64,000 nt of DNA from CAXMST01 sp963790085 (GTDB lineage: Bacteria > Actinomycetota > Thermoleophilia > Solirubrobacterales > 70-9): contig CAWBNH010000013.1 in the NCBI GenBank assembly GCA_963790085.1, positions 186,001 through 250,000 on the forward strand, given 5' to 3'. A program made the translations under genes and the position numbers. Positions 17,006-26,200 of the stretch are shown here, in pieces; positions within the stretch are counted from its first letter, which is position 1, and each line of letters begins with the position of its first letter. The notes under the pieces are model-generated. The model worked only from the letters and a program-made list of their open reading frames with translations. It had not been told where the DNA came from and made no database searches.

Positions 17006-18769
17006 ATGCGCAACGCCGAGATCGCCGCCGCCTTCAGCGAGCTCGCCACTCTCTATGAGCTCGACGGCGCGAACCGCTACCGGGTCCTCGCCTACAAGGA
17101 GGCGGCCCGCGTGATCGGAGACTGCCCGCACTCGGTCGCCGAGCTCGCCCGGGAGGGCAGGGCCACCGAGCTCCAGGGGATAGGCGAGACCCTGCAGGCG
17201 AAGATCATCTCGCTGCTCGACGACGGTGAGATCCCATCGGCCGTGAAGCTGAAGAAGAAGTTCCCCGCGACGTTGGTAGAGATCACGCGGCTGCCCGGGA
17301 TCGGGGCAAAGACGGCCCGCAAGATGTATGACGAGCTTGGGGTCGCGACACTCGAGGACCTCCGGGTCGCCGCTGTCGAGCGCCGCCTGCGCGGGGTGAA
17401 GGGGCTCGGCGCAAAGCTCGAGGAGAACGTGCTCTCCGAGCTCGAGCGGATCGAGGCGGGCGGCCCGGGAGAGCGTCGCCTGCTCTCCGAGGTGCTGGAG
17501 ATCGGCGAGCGGCTGGTCGCCGACCTGCGCGGGAATCCGGGCAGCGACGAGGTCGCGCTGGCGGGCTCGGCTCGGCGCTGGGCCGAGACCTGCAAGGACA
17601 TCGACATCGTCGCCTCGGCCGCAGATCCGCGGGCGCTGGCCGGGGCCCTGCTCGAACACGAGCTCGCCGGAGAGCAGCTCTCCAGCGGCAGCGGCGGCGC
17701 CAGCATTCGCACCCACAACGGGCTCACGGTCGACCTCCGGATCGTGCCGCGCGAGGAATACGGGAATCTGCTGCAGCACTTCACCGGCAGCAAGGAGCAC
17801 AACGTGAAGCTGCGCGAGCGCGCCCTCGGGATGGGGCTTTCCGTCTCGGAGCACGGCATCACCGACACCGAGACCGGTGAGGTCCATACGTGCGCGACCG
17901 AGGCCGACGTCTACGAGCGGCTCGGGCTGCGGTACATCGAGCCGGAGCTACGCCAGGGGGAGCGTGAGATCGAGCTCGCCGCGGCTGACGAGCTCCCGCG
18001 GTTGGTCAGCCTCGATCAGATCCGCGGCGACCTGCACTGCCACACCACGCTCTCCGACGGCAAGAGCACCCTCGAGGAGATGGTCGACGCCGCCCGCCGC
18101 CGCGGCTACTCCTATCTCGCCCTCACCGATCACTCCGCCAGCCATGGGTTCGGCGACGACGTCCAGGCGGACGCGCTACTCGAGCGGGTCGCCGAGATTC
18201 ACGAGCTCGACGCTGCGACGAAGCGGATCAAGCTGCTGGCGGGATCAGAGGTCAACGTGATGCCCGACGGCTCGCTCGACTACGCCGACGAGGTGCTGGC
18301 CGAGCTCGACTGGGTCATCGCCAGCGTCCATACCTCGTTCCGGATGAGCGCCGAGCGGATGACGGCGCGGATCATCAGAGCGATCGAGCACCCGCTGGTC
18401 GACTGCATCGGCCACCTCACAGGCCGGCTGCTGCTGCGCCGGGATCCCTACGAGTTGGCGGTCGAACCGATCTTCGAGGCGGCTGCGGCCAACGGGACGA
18501 TGATCGAGATCAACGCCAACCCGCGCCGCCGTGACCTCAACGAGGGCCACGCCCGGCTCGCCGCCGATGCGGGCGTCTGGATCGTGATCAATACCGACGC
18601 CCATCGGACCTCGACGCTCGACAACATGCGGTACGGCGTCGCCACCGCCCGCCGAGCGGGCCTCGGCCCCGATCAGATCGCCAACACTCGCACCTGGCGC
18701 TCGTTCGCTCCACTCCGCAAGCGGGCCAAGGAACAACCCCGCGGAACGGTTCGGCAACGGCAGGCCTAG
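17006..18769 (+). CDS. polX: DNA polymerase X / 3'-5' exonuclease
   Basis: 587 residues with the bacterial PolX layout. An 8-kDa-like domain (1-80) is followed by helix-hairpin-helix motifs (LQGIGETLQAK, LPGIGAKTARK), then a nucleotidyltransferase centre AGSARRWAETCKDIDIV with the DxD metal ligands at about 195-200 and a third Asp in TVDLRIV. The C-terminal PHP domain begins GDLHCHTTLSDGKSTLEEM near 341 and supplies 3'-5' exonuclease/phosphatase activity. The enzyme fills short gaps in base excision repair. Its TAG stop overlaps the minus-strand stop of the next gene in a shared CTAG. Confidence 0.95.
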   Translation: MRNAEIAAAFSELATLYELDGANRYRVLAYKEAARVIGDCPHSVAELAREGRATELQGIGETLQAKIISLLDDGEIPSAVKLKKKFPATLVEITRLPGIGAKTARKMYDELGVATLEDLRVAAVERRLRGVKGLGAKLEENVLSELERIEAGGPGERRLLSEVLEIGERLVADLRGNPGSDEVALAGSARRWAETCKDIDIVASAADPRALAGALLEHELAGEQLSSGSGGASIRTHNGLTVDLRIVPREEYGNLLQHFTGSKEHNVKLRERALGMGLSVSEHGITDTETGEVHTCATEADVYERLGLRYIEPELRQGEREIELAAADELPRLVSLDQIRGDLHCHTTLSDGKSTLEEMVDAARRRGYSYLALTDHSASHGFGDDVQADALLERVAEIHELDAATKRIKLLAGSEVNVMPDGSLDYADEVLAELDWVIASVHTSFRMSAERMTARIIRAIEHPLVDCIGHLTGRLLLRRDPYELAVEPIFEAAAANGTMIEINANPRRRDLNEGHARLAADAGVWIVINTDAHRTSTLDNMRYGVATARRAGLGPDQIANTRTWRSFAPLRKRAKEQPRGTVRQRQA

Positions 18770-19296
18770 GGCGGTGGTGGATGGACGGTCGGGGCGTCCC
18801 CGCGCATCAGGCCGGGGGTCCGAATCAGCTTGATCGGCTCGAAGGCGGAGCCTTTCTCCACGTAGAAGCAGACGCCGTCACGCTCCTCGATTGCGGTCAC
18901 CGCCGCTTCCCGCCGGCGCCAGGCGAGAGCGAAGAGCAGCGCCGCGCCCGTCGCGATCGCCGGGACCTGGGGGAAGACCGCACCGAGCCCACCGGCGACC
19001 GCCGCGAACAGGGCGATCGGCCAGAGGCGCGCCACCGCGATCGATGCCGGGGCCTCCGAGGGCAGCGAGGTCGACGTCCTGGCGGCGGCGAGCGGGTCGC
19101 GAAGCGCCCTCGCGGCGCGGTCGGGCCGGCCCATCAGCAGCCCGATCGCGATCGCGATCAGCCACCAGACCAGCGCCAGGGCTGCGAGCACGTCGTCGCC
19201 CTCGTTGTTGAGCGCGATTCCCGAGATCGCGCCGAGGGCCGTCGCCTCGACCGCGACGAGCAACACCGTGCCCCGCAGCAGATCCTTGTACTGCAT
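18766..19296 (-). CDS. Membrane protein of unknown function downstream of otsB
   Basis: 176 residues with about four membrane helices (7-27, 33-56, 94-112, 116-135) and a short soluble C-terminal tail that includes VCFYVEKGSAFEPIKLIRTP. No family is recognised. The start ATG at 19296 shares its A with the otsB stop (TGATG), so translation is coupled to the trehalose phosphatase. The stop codon overlaps that of convergent polX by four bases. A role linked to trehalose or osmotic stress is only inferred from coupling. Confidence 0.65.
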   Translation of the reverse strand: MQYKDLLRGTVLLVAVEATALGAISGIALNNEGDDVLAALALVWWLIAIAIGLLMGRPDRAARALRDPLAAARTSTSLPSEAPASIAVARLWPIALFAAVAGGLGAVFPQVPAIATGAALLFALAWRRREAAVTAIEERDGVCFYVEKGSAFEPIKLIRTPGLMRGDAPTVHPPPP

Positions 19297-20108
19297 CAGG
19301 CGAGGGCCTCCAGCACCGCGACGAAGCCCTCCGGCCCCTCGACCGCGAGATCCGCGGACTCGATCACCTCGGCCGGGGTCTCGTCGGCCACCACCGCCAC
19401 GCACACCGCCCGCTCGAGCTCGCCCAAATCGACCATCCGCCGCAGCGCCCGGAAGGCATCGGCGTCGGTGCGGTCATCGCCGGCGTAGAAGCCGACGCCC
19501 ACCCCGGCCTGGCCGATCGTCGCCGCCAGCGCGATTCCCTTGTCGACATCGACCCGCGGGCGCAGCTCGAGAACCATCCGACCGCGATGGGTGTTGAGGC
19601 CCGCGGCCTCCGCCTCCGCGGCGATCAGAGCAACGGCGGACTCCGCGGCCGGCGGATCGGCGGCGCCCCTCCAGTGGAGGGCGACGATCGCTCCCTTGTC
19701 CTCGAGGCGCAGCCCGCAGGAGTCGAGGCGCTCGCGATCGAGGCCCGCCGCGAACGTCCCCGCAACGCCCTCGAGGCCGGCCAGGGCCGGAGCCGGCTCG
19801 GCGCGATCGCGGCCGGGGAGGAGCGCCTCGAAGCCGTGGTTACCAACGTAGCTGAACCGCTCCAGCCCAACGATCCGCTTCGCGTCCGCCGCGCGGCGTC
19901 CGGAGACGATGCCGACGATCGCGTAGCGCTCGCCGATCCGCGCGAGCAGCTCGCGCGTGCGCCACGGCACCGCGACCTGCTCGGGGCGGTCGATGATCGG
20001 GGCGAGGGTCCCGTCGAGGTCGAAGAAGGCTCCGGCTCGCGCCGGGTCGACCGTGAGTGGTGCCGTGACACCGAGGATCTCGCTCGGGCTCGCGAAGGTG
20101 GAGGTCAT
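19296..20108 (-). CDS. otsB: Trehalose-6-phosphate phosphatase
   Basis: 270 residues of HAD fold. Motif I is AFFDLDGTLAPI with nucleophile Asp near residue 27, motif II is VGIVSGR, SYVGNHGFEAL is typical for this family, and motif IV is GFYAGDDRTDADAF. It removes phosphate from trehalose 6-phosphate to give trehalose, an osmoprotectant. The partner synthase otsA is not in the neighbourhood. ATG at 20108 is chosen because a -10-like GATACT lies 10 nt upstream and the longer frame is low-complexity. It diverges from the TauE-like pair over 21 nt. Confidence 0.88.
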   Translation of the reverse strand: MTSTFASPSEILGVTAPLTVDPARAGAFFDLDGTLAPIIDRPEQVAVPWRTRELLARIGERYAIVGIVSGRRAADAKRIVGLERFSYVGNHGFEALLPGRDRAEPAPALAGLEGVAGTFAAGLDRERLDSCGLRLEDKGAIVALHWRGAADPPAAESAVALIAAEAEAAGLNTHRGRMVLELRPRVDVDKGIALAATIGQAGVGVGFYAGDDRTDADAFRALRRMVDLGELERAVCVAVVADETPAEVIESADLAVEGPEGFVAVLEALA

Positions 20109-20116
20109 CGCGCGCT

Positions 20117-20124
20117 CTAGTATC
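20117..20124. promoter_or_regulatory. Overlapping divergent -10-like elements
   Basis: CTAGTATC reads TAGTAT toward the plus-strand start at 20130 (6-nt gap) and GATACT toward otsB at 20108 (10-nt gap). Back-to-back leaderless promoters sharing these bases would make transcription of the two units mutually exclusive at any moment. Confidence 0.4.
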
Positions 20125-20129
20125 GCGCC

Positions 20130-20492
20130 GTGCCCCGCGATCGGCTCCTCAAGCTCGCGGCGATCGGCGTCGCGGCCGGCGCCTTCAGCGCCCTGTTCGG
20201 CGTCGGGGGCGGCACCGTGATCGTGCCGTTGCTGATCTTCTGGCTCGCCTACGGTGAGCGCACGGCGACGGCGACCTCGCTCTCGGCGATCGTGCTGATC
20301 GGATCGTTCGCCGCCGCCGGCCACGGCTTCTACGGCAACGTCGACCCGCGCAACGCCCTGCTGCTCGCCGTGCCGGCCGTGGTCGGCGTGATCGCCGGAG
20401 TCGCTCTTCAGCAACGGATCCCCGAGCGCGTCGTCTCGCTGCTGTTCGCCGCCCTGCTTGTCGGGGTCGCTCTGGAGCTGATCATCCCCTGA
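20130..20492 (+). CDS. Half-size TauE/SafE-family permease, first half
   Basis: 120 residues with about four membrane helices and the glycine-rich family motif FSALFGVGGGTVIVPLLIFW at about 18-37. TauE/SafE proteins normally have about 240-260 residues made of two such repeats and export sulfite, sulfoacetate or similar anions. Here one repeat stands alone, and its stop overlaps the start of the second repeat gene in TGATG. It probably forms a heterodimer with the next protein. GTG start supported by TAGTAT 6 nt upstream. Confidence 0.78.
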   Translation: MPRDRLLKLAAIGVAAGAFSALFGVGGGTVIVPLLIFWLAYGERTATATSLSAIVLIGSFAAAGHGFYGNVDPRNALLLAVPAVVGVIAGVALQQRIPERVVSLLFAALLVGVALELIIP

Positions 20493-20896
20493 TGGCCGAG
20501 CTGCTGACAGCCGTCTTCGCGGTGCTCGGCGGGGTGGTCGGTGGCGTGCTCGGCGTCGGAGGCGGAGTCGTCTTCGTACCCGCCCTCGTGATCATCCTCG
20601 GGGAGTCCCAGCTCGAGGCGGAGGCTACCTCGCTGCTGGCGATCGTCCCGGTCGCAGCCGTCGGCACATGGCGGCAGTACCGTCAGCACAACGTCCGTCT
20701 CCGCGACGGCATGGTGCTCGGACTGCTCTCGGTCCCCGGCGTGGCGCTTGGCGTGGTGGTCGCCAACGCGGTCGGCGAGCGGGCGCTCGAGCTCGGCTTC
20801 GCGGCGCTGATCCTGTTCGTAGCGTTCCAGCTCGTCCGGCGGGCGCTCGGGCCGAGCGCCGCCGCCCCGGCAGGCCGACCCGACCATCCCGCATAG
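20492..20896 (+). CDS. Half-size TauE/SafE-family permease, second half
   Basis: 134 residues, again about four membrane helices with the repeat motif VVGGVLGVGGGVVFVPALVI at about 14-33 and then ATSLLAIVPVAAVGTWRQYR. It is a second copy of the TauE/SafE repeat, diverged from the first. The ATG shares its A with the upstream TGA. A simple frameshift of one full-length gene is unlikely, since this protein has its own start and a complete N-terminal helix. The transported anion is unknown. Confidence 0.78.
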   Translation: MAELLTAVFAVLGGVVGGVLGVGGGVVFVPALVIILGESQLEAEATSLLAIVPVAAVGTWRQYRQHNVRLRDGMVLGLLSVPGVALGVVVANAVGERALELGFAALILFVAFQLVRRALGPSAAAPAGRPDHPA

Positions 20897-20898
20897 CG

Positions 20899-21315
20899 AT
20901 GGGCGACCGGATCGAGCTCGGCCACGGCGCCTGGATCGACTCAGACGAGATCGAGCTGCGAGCCTCCCGCTCCTCCGGCCCGGGCGGCCAGCACGCAAAC
21001 GTGACCGCCTCGCGAATCGAGGCCCGCTTCGAGGTGCCCGCCTCACGGACGCTGAGCGAGGCTCAGAAGTCGGCGATCTGCGCCCGCCTGGGGCCGCGGG
21101 TCACCGCCGTCTCGCAGGACAGCCGCAGCCAGGCTCGCAACCGCGAGCTTGCGGTCGCGCGGCTGACGGGGCGGCTGTCCGAGGCGCTCCGGCCGCGACG
21201 CACGCGGCGGCGTACCGGTCCGACGGAGAGCTCCCGCCGGCGGCGGCTCGAGGGAAAGCGGCGGCACTCGGAGCGCAAGCGGTTGCGGCGCAGGCCGCGG
21301 CCCTACGGGGACTGA
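20899..21315 (+). CDS. arfB: Alternative ribosome-rescue factor ArfB (peptidyl-tRNA hydrolase)
   Basis: 138 residues. The release-factor GGQ motif lies in SSGPGGQHANVTASRIEARF at about 28-47. The C-terminus is a long basic tail (TRRRTGPTESSRRRRLEGKR and following), which in ArfB enters the empty mRNA channel. It hydrolyses peptidyl-tRNA on ribosomes stalled without a stop codon. It lacks the codon-recognition domains of full RF1/RF2. The gene begins 2 nt after the TauE-like pair, so it may be cotranscribed with it. Confidence 0.9.
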   Translation: MGDRIELGHGAWIDSDEIELRASRSSGPGGQHANVTASRIEARFEVPASRTLSEAQKSAICARLGPRVTAVSQDSRSQARNRELAVARLTGRLSEALRPRRTRRRTGPTESSRRRRLEGKRRHSERKRLRRRPRPYGD

Positions 21316-21343
21316 GAGCCCGGCCCGGCCTCCGGGGATCGGC

Positions 21344-22279
21344 TCAGACGCCGTGCTCGAGGGCGCCCTTGACCCCTGCGTCGAGCGCATTGAGCCGGTA
21401 CAGCGCCAGCGCCTCAGCGGAGGCGAAGCCGCGCCCCCCGCCCGCCGGGCGCGGCCTGCCGGCGGCCTCGGGGCCGTGATGGGAGAGGACGCAGTGGAGC
21501 AGCGCCAGCCGCCGCCCACTCGGCAGGTGGCGGGCTGCGGCCCCGATGATCTCGCTGCCGATCGCGAGGTGTCCGAGCATCCTTCCCTCGTCGCTGATCC
21601 CGAACTCGGCCCCGTAGGTGAACTCGCGCGTCTTGCCGATGTCGTGCAGCAGCGCGGCCGCCGTCAACAGGTCGGAATCGAGCCGCGGGTGCAGCTGGCA
21701 GAGCTCCCCGACCAGGGTGCCGACGGCCACCGTGTGCTCGAGCAGACCGCCGAGATAGGCGTGGTGGCCGCTGCGTGAGCAGGGCGCCCGGCGCAGACGG
21801 CCGGCCACGGGCTCGGTATCGACCACGGCGTGGACGACCCGCTGGAGACCCGGGTCGTGGACCTCCCGACAGAGGTGCTCGAAGAAGCCCTCGAGCTCCT
21901 CGACCGACCGGTAGGCGGCCGGCAGGAAGTCGGCGGGGTCGTAGGAGCCCGGCTCGAGCCGCCGCAACGCCGTCACCTCGGCCTGCAACTCACCGCGGAA
22001 GCGCTCGACCTTGCCACGGACCTCGATCGCGTCGCCGCGCTCGAAGCGGGCGCCGAGTTGATCGGCCTCGCGGAAGATGCGGGCCTCGATCGAGCCGCTG
22101 CGGTCGCGCAGCTGCAGGGACAGATAGGGCGTGCCCTTCCGCGATCTGAACCGGTCCTTGCGAACCACCGCGTAGCGCCCGGTCAGGGGCCTTCCCGGCT
22201 GCAATCCGGCAACGCCGATCGCTGCCGGCGGCTCGGCGACGCCCGCGGCCGGCGGCTGACTTGCGGCTGCTGCTTCCAC
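21344..22279 (-). CDS. YhaM-like 3'-5' exoribonuclease: OB-fold plus HD domain (first copy)
   Basis: 311 residues. An OB-fold (YAVVRKDRFRSRKGTPYLSL through GKVERFRGELQAEV, about 35-105) precedes an HD phosphohydrolase domain with GLLEHTVAVG, AALLHDIGKTREF and LSHHGPEAAG metal-binding residues. This arrangement matches YhaM-type nucleases that shorten RNA or single-stranded DNA from the 3' end. The GTG at 22279 is chosen because a -10-like GATCAT sits 7 nt upstream; no ATG is available before the OB-fold. A second gene of the same architecture is at 55939-56940. Confidence 0.8.
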   Translation of the reverse strand: MEAAAASQPPAAGVAEPPAAIGVAGLQPGRPLTGRYAVVRKDRFRSRKGTPYLSLQLRDRSGSIEARIFREADQLGARFERGDAIEVRGKVERFRGELQAEVTALRRLEPGSYDPADFLPAAYRSVEELEGFFEHLCREVHDPGLQRVVHAVVDTEPVAGRLRRAPCSRSGHHAYLGGLLEHTVAVGTLVGELCQLHPRLDSDLLTAAALLHDIGKTREFTYGAEFGISDEGRMLGHLAIGSEIIGAAARHLPSGRRLALLHCVLSHHGPEAAGRPRPAGGGRGFASAEALALYRLNALDAGVKGALEHGV

Positions 22280-22333
22280 ACCGACGATGATCGCTGTCGC
22301 TCCGGACGCCGACCGCCGATCCTTTGACGCCGA

Positions 22334-22339
22334 TACCCT
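22334..22339 (+). promoter_or_regulatory. -10-like TACCCT of a probable leaderless start
   Basis: TACCCT ends 6 nt before the GTG at 22346 of the PAC2-family gene, with no ribosome-binding site. Confidence 0.4.
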
Positions 22340-22345
22340 CGTGGT

Positions 22346-23209
22346 GTGGATCCGATCATCTGGGAGAACGAGGCGCCCGAGCTCCGGGATCCGGTGCTCG
22401 TCGCGACCTTCTCGGGCTGGAACGATGCGGCCTCGGCGGCCAGCGCGGCGCTCGGCGCGGTGGCCGACTCGCTCGACAACGAGCTGATCGCCCGGATCGA
22501 TCCCGAGGACTTCTACGACTTCCAGGCGACGCGCCCGCAGATCGAGCTGACCGAGGGCAGGATGCGCGGCGTCGCCTGGCCCGAGAACCTGATCGTCGCC
22601 GGCCGCAGCGAGCTTGGCGAGCGCGACCTCTTGATGATCAGCGGCACCGAGCCGGGCACCCGCTGGCGGACCTTCTGCAACTCGCTGCTCGACGTCGCCG
22701 AGCGCTGCGGGGTGAGCTCGATGATCAGCCTCGGTGCGCTGATCGCCGACGTCGCTCACACACGGCCGGTGCCGATCACGGGGCTGGCAACGACCGACGA
22801 GCTGATCGAGCGGCTCGGCTTCGAGGACGTCGCCTACGAGGGACCGACGGGGATCGTCGGCGTCCTCCACTACATGGCCAAGGAGCGGGGCTTCACGGCC
22901 GCCAGCCTCTGGGCCGCGGTCCCCCACTACGCCGCCGCCGTGCCCAACCCGAAGGCGGCGCTGGCGCTGCTTCGTCGGCTCGAGGGCCTGATCGGGGTGC
23001 CGCTGGAGGCGGGCGAGCTCGACGCGGCTTCCGACTCGTTCGAGGCGCAGGTCACCGAGGCCGTCGCGGCGAACCCAGAGATCAAGGAGCTCGTCGAGCG
23101 GCTCGAGGCTCAACAGGACGACCTCGCCGGCCTCGCGCCTGACGACGTGCCCTCCGGCGACGCGATCGCCAAGGACTTCCAGGACTTCCTCCGCCGCCAG
23201 GGCGAGTAG
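22346..23209 (+). CDS. PAC2-family protein (proteasome-assembly-chaperone-like)
   Basis: 287 residues. The N-terminal ELRDPVLVATFSGWNDAASA and the later PVPITGLATTDELIERLG followed by GPTGIVGVLHYMAKE fit the PAC2 family of actinobacteria. Eukaryotic PAC2 helps assemble 20S proteasomes; the bacterial members have related sequence but no proven role. The C-terminus has a helical segment rich in Glu and Ala. Its GTG start shares a 66-nt divergent region with the OB-HD nuclease gene. No proteasome genes are in the window. Confidence 0.82.
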   Translation: MDPIIWENEAPELRDPVLVATFSGWNDAASAASAALGAVADSLDNELIARIDPEDFYDFQATRPQIELTEGRMRGVAWPENLIVAGRSELGERDLLMISGTEPGTRWRTFCNSLLDVAERCGVSSMISLGALIADVAHTRPVPITGLATTDELIERLGFEDVAYEGPTGIVGVLHYMAKERGFTAASLWAAVPHYAAAVPNPKAALALLRRLEGLIGVPLEAGELDAASDSFEAQVTEAVAANPEIKELVERLEAQQDDLAGLAPDDVPSGDAIAKDFQDFLRRQGE

Positions 23210-23229
23210 CCGGCGGCTGTCGCCCTGCC

Positions 23230-26200
23230 CTAGGCCTCGGACGCGGGGCAGATCAGCCGGAAATCGCACCAGGAGCAGTTCTCGAACGAGGGCCGCGGCT
23301 CGAAGTCCTGGTCGCTGATCCCGGCCGCCACCTCGAGCACCGTACGCTCGACCCGCTCGAGGTCGTCGGCCTCGCCGGCGACCGGGACCTTCTCATCGTC
23401 GAGCACGTACCAGTAGGAGCCGTCGGCCGCCTCGAGCTCCCAGGCCTCGCGGGCGCCGATCCGGTAGAGCGGGATCTGCACGTCGTCGGTGAGCTCGTCG
23501 GGCGTCTTCGGCGCTCCGGTCTTGTAATCGATCAGCTCGAGGCTTCCGTCGGGATGGCGATCGACGCGATCGACCCGCCCGCGGACGCTGTGCTCGCCGA
23601 TCCGGAACGAGAACGCCCGCTCCAGGTACACGGGCCGCGCGGCCCCGGCGCTGTGGCGCTCGTAGTAGCGGGCGAGCGCGGCCACGGCGCGATCCCGGTA
23701 CTGGAGCTCGTCGTCGCTGGCGCCGAACCCCTGCCGGCGCCAACCAACCTCGAATAGGCCAAGGAGGCGATCGAGCCCGCCACTGCCGTCGCCCTCGGCG
23801 CCGCCGAAGCCCCGGAGCTCCTCGGAGTGGTAGCGGTCCAGCACCTGGTGGACGAGGATCCCGAATCGCTGATTGATCGTCGGCTCCTGGGGAATCGCGA
23901 AGACCCGCGCGAACTTGTATTTCAGCGGGCAGGTGCGATAGAGGTCGATGTCGGAGGCCGACAGGCCGAGGCCCTCCCCGCGCCTCGGCAGGAAGGCCTC
24001 GAGCCCGGGCTCGGTCTGGCGAGCCAGGTGCTCGCGGCGGCGGACGCGCTCCCGGGCCTCCTCGACGATGTAATCGTCGAGTGCGGAGCGCTCGAGCTCC
24101 GTGCGCTGTTCGGGGGTCGCAACCCTCCCGAGCAGCTCGTTCAGGGCGGCGAGCGCCTCGCGCTCCGACTCCTCCCCCGGGCGCTGGATCAAGGCCGAGA
24201 GCTTCAGCAGCTCGAGGAACCGGGCGACCGCACGGTTGACGTCCTCGACGGTGTCGAGCCGCATCTCGCTGAGCGCCGCCCCGGCCCGCCACGACGCCTC
24301 GAGCACGTCGTCGCGGATCAACCGGTAGGTGGCGTGCAGACCCTCGGCCGGGCCGAACAGCTCCTCGCCCTGAAGCTGCTCCTCGATGCCGAGCCCAGCG
24401 GCCGCCTCGTAGATCGGCGAGGGCGAGCAGGCGACGCCGCGGATCTCCTCCGGATAGGCGAGCACCAGCGAGTCCCGGGCCCGGCTCGAGGCGACGTAGG
24501 CGCGCCGCGCCCGGAGCGCCTCCTCGGCAACGGGCCCGGAGGGCGGCAGCGGCTCGGACAGGAGCGCGTCGTCGATCCAGGTGCCGCGCTCGGCTCCGCC
24601 CCTGTAGGACCCGGCCTCCAGCCCGAGCAGGTAGACGCGCTCGAACTCCATGCCCTTGACCTGGTCAGGCTCGGCCACCAGCACAGCGCCGCGGGGCGCC
24701 GAGTCCACCGGGCGGCTGAACCGCTGCCCGGCCTCGGCCACCGCGCTCAGATAGCTGACGAACTCGCGCGTCGATCCGTCGGGCCGCCGCCGCGTCCAGC
24801 CGCCCGCGAGGTCCGCCAGCGCGGCCAGGTTGACGAGCCGCTCGGCGGTCTCGGGGCTGGCGGCGAACAGGCCGTGTCGCCGGAAACCGATGCGCTCGAT
24901 CAAGCGGCGAACGAAGACGTCCGCGCGAACGCCGTCGAGTGCCTTGGCCGCGGCCCGGTAGAGCTTCAGGAAGGAGCGAATCCGATCCCGTGACGGCGGC
25001 GGTAGCTGCGGGCTCTCGAGCGCCGCCTCGAGCGCCGAGATCATGTCGAGCTTGCGACGGCGGGCGATCGTCGTGCAGCGCGCGAGGTCGACGGAGGCGA
25101 GCTCGACCGGCGGCCTGCTCAGCGCACGCACAACGGCCGAGGCGTCTCCGGGGTCTGCGAGCGCCCGGAGCCAGGCGATCACATCGCGGACCTCGGGCCG
25201 GTGAAAGAAGGCCGCCGCCGCACCGCTGCGGAAGGGTACGTTGCGCTCCTCGAGAGCCGAGGCCACGAGCAGGCCCTCGCGGCCCGCCGGTCCGGTGATC
25301 ACACAGAGATCCTCGGGCATGCACTCGCCCGAGGCGAGCAGGTGCTCGACCTCACGGGCAACGGCCTGGGCCTGGGCGCGCTCGTTCGCGCAGCGCCAGA
25401 GACGGACCGAGTCCGGGCCCGCGGGTGGGCGGGCGGTGGGCGGTGGCTCGCATCCCGAGCCCGAGTAGCCCTCCCCGAGCAGACCCGCGACCGCCATGCA
25501 GACGCTTGCCGGCCCCGCCGCCCCCCGGTGGGGCTCACAGAGTTGAAAGCGGGCCGCGTCGGCATAGGTGGCGAGGAACCTGGCCGAGGCCGCCTCCCCG
25601 AAGGCTCGGTAGATGTGGATCCCCTGGTCCGGATCGCAGGCGGCCAACACGTTGCGATGGGGGGCGATCAGCGGGATCAGGGCGGAGCGGGCGCCACCGG
25701 CGTCCTCCAGCTCATCGATCATCAGCTGTGGAAAGCGCTCGCCAATCGTCTCGGCGACGTCCTGGCGGCGGCTGAGCATGCGCCCGAGCTCGAGCACGAG
25801 CTCGGCCTCGTCGAGCACGCCGCGCTCGCGCATGATCGCGTCGTGGCGCTCGAACAGGTCGGCGAACTCGAGCTCTCTGAGCGCGGACTCGCGTTCGGCG
25901 CGGCCGGAAGCGCCGCGCTCGGTCGCGCGGGCGAGATCGCGGAGCTCCGAGGTGCCGACTCCCTCCGCCTTGAGGACGTCGACGCGCTCCAGCAGGCGGG
26001 CGAGCAGGCCGGCCGGGTTGCCGCGGATCTCGTGCCGGCGAAGGGGCAGGTCGTCGAGGCGCTCGAGCAGGATCGCCAGTCTGTCTGCCGGCCCGACGAC
26101 CTCGAAGAAAGGGTCGACCCCGGCTTCGAGCGCGTAGTCGCGCAGAAGCCGCTCGGCAAAGCCCTCCCAGGTCTCGATCCAGAGCTCCTCGTACGGTCCC

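Noticed and set aside
20130..20896. A single TauE gene broken by a frameshift
   Set aside because: The second frame has its own ATG in a TGATG junction and a complete N-terminal helix and motif, so two coupled genes are more likely.
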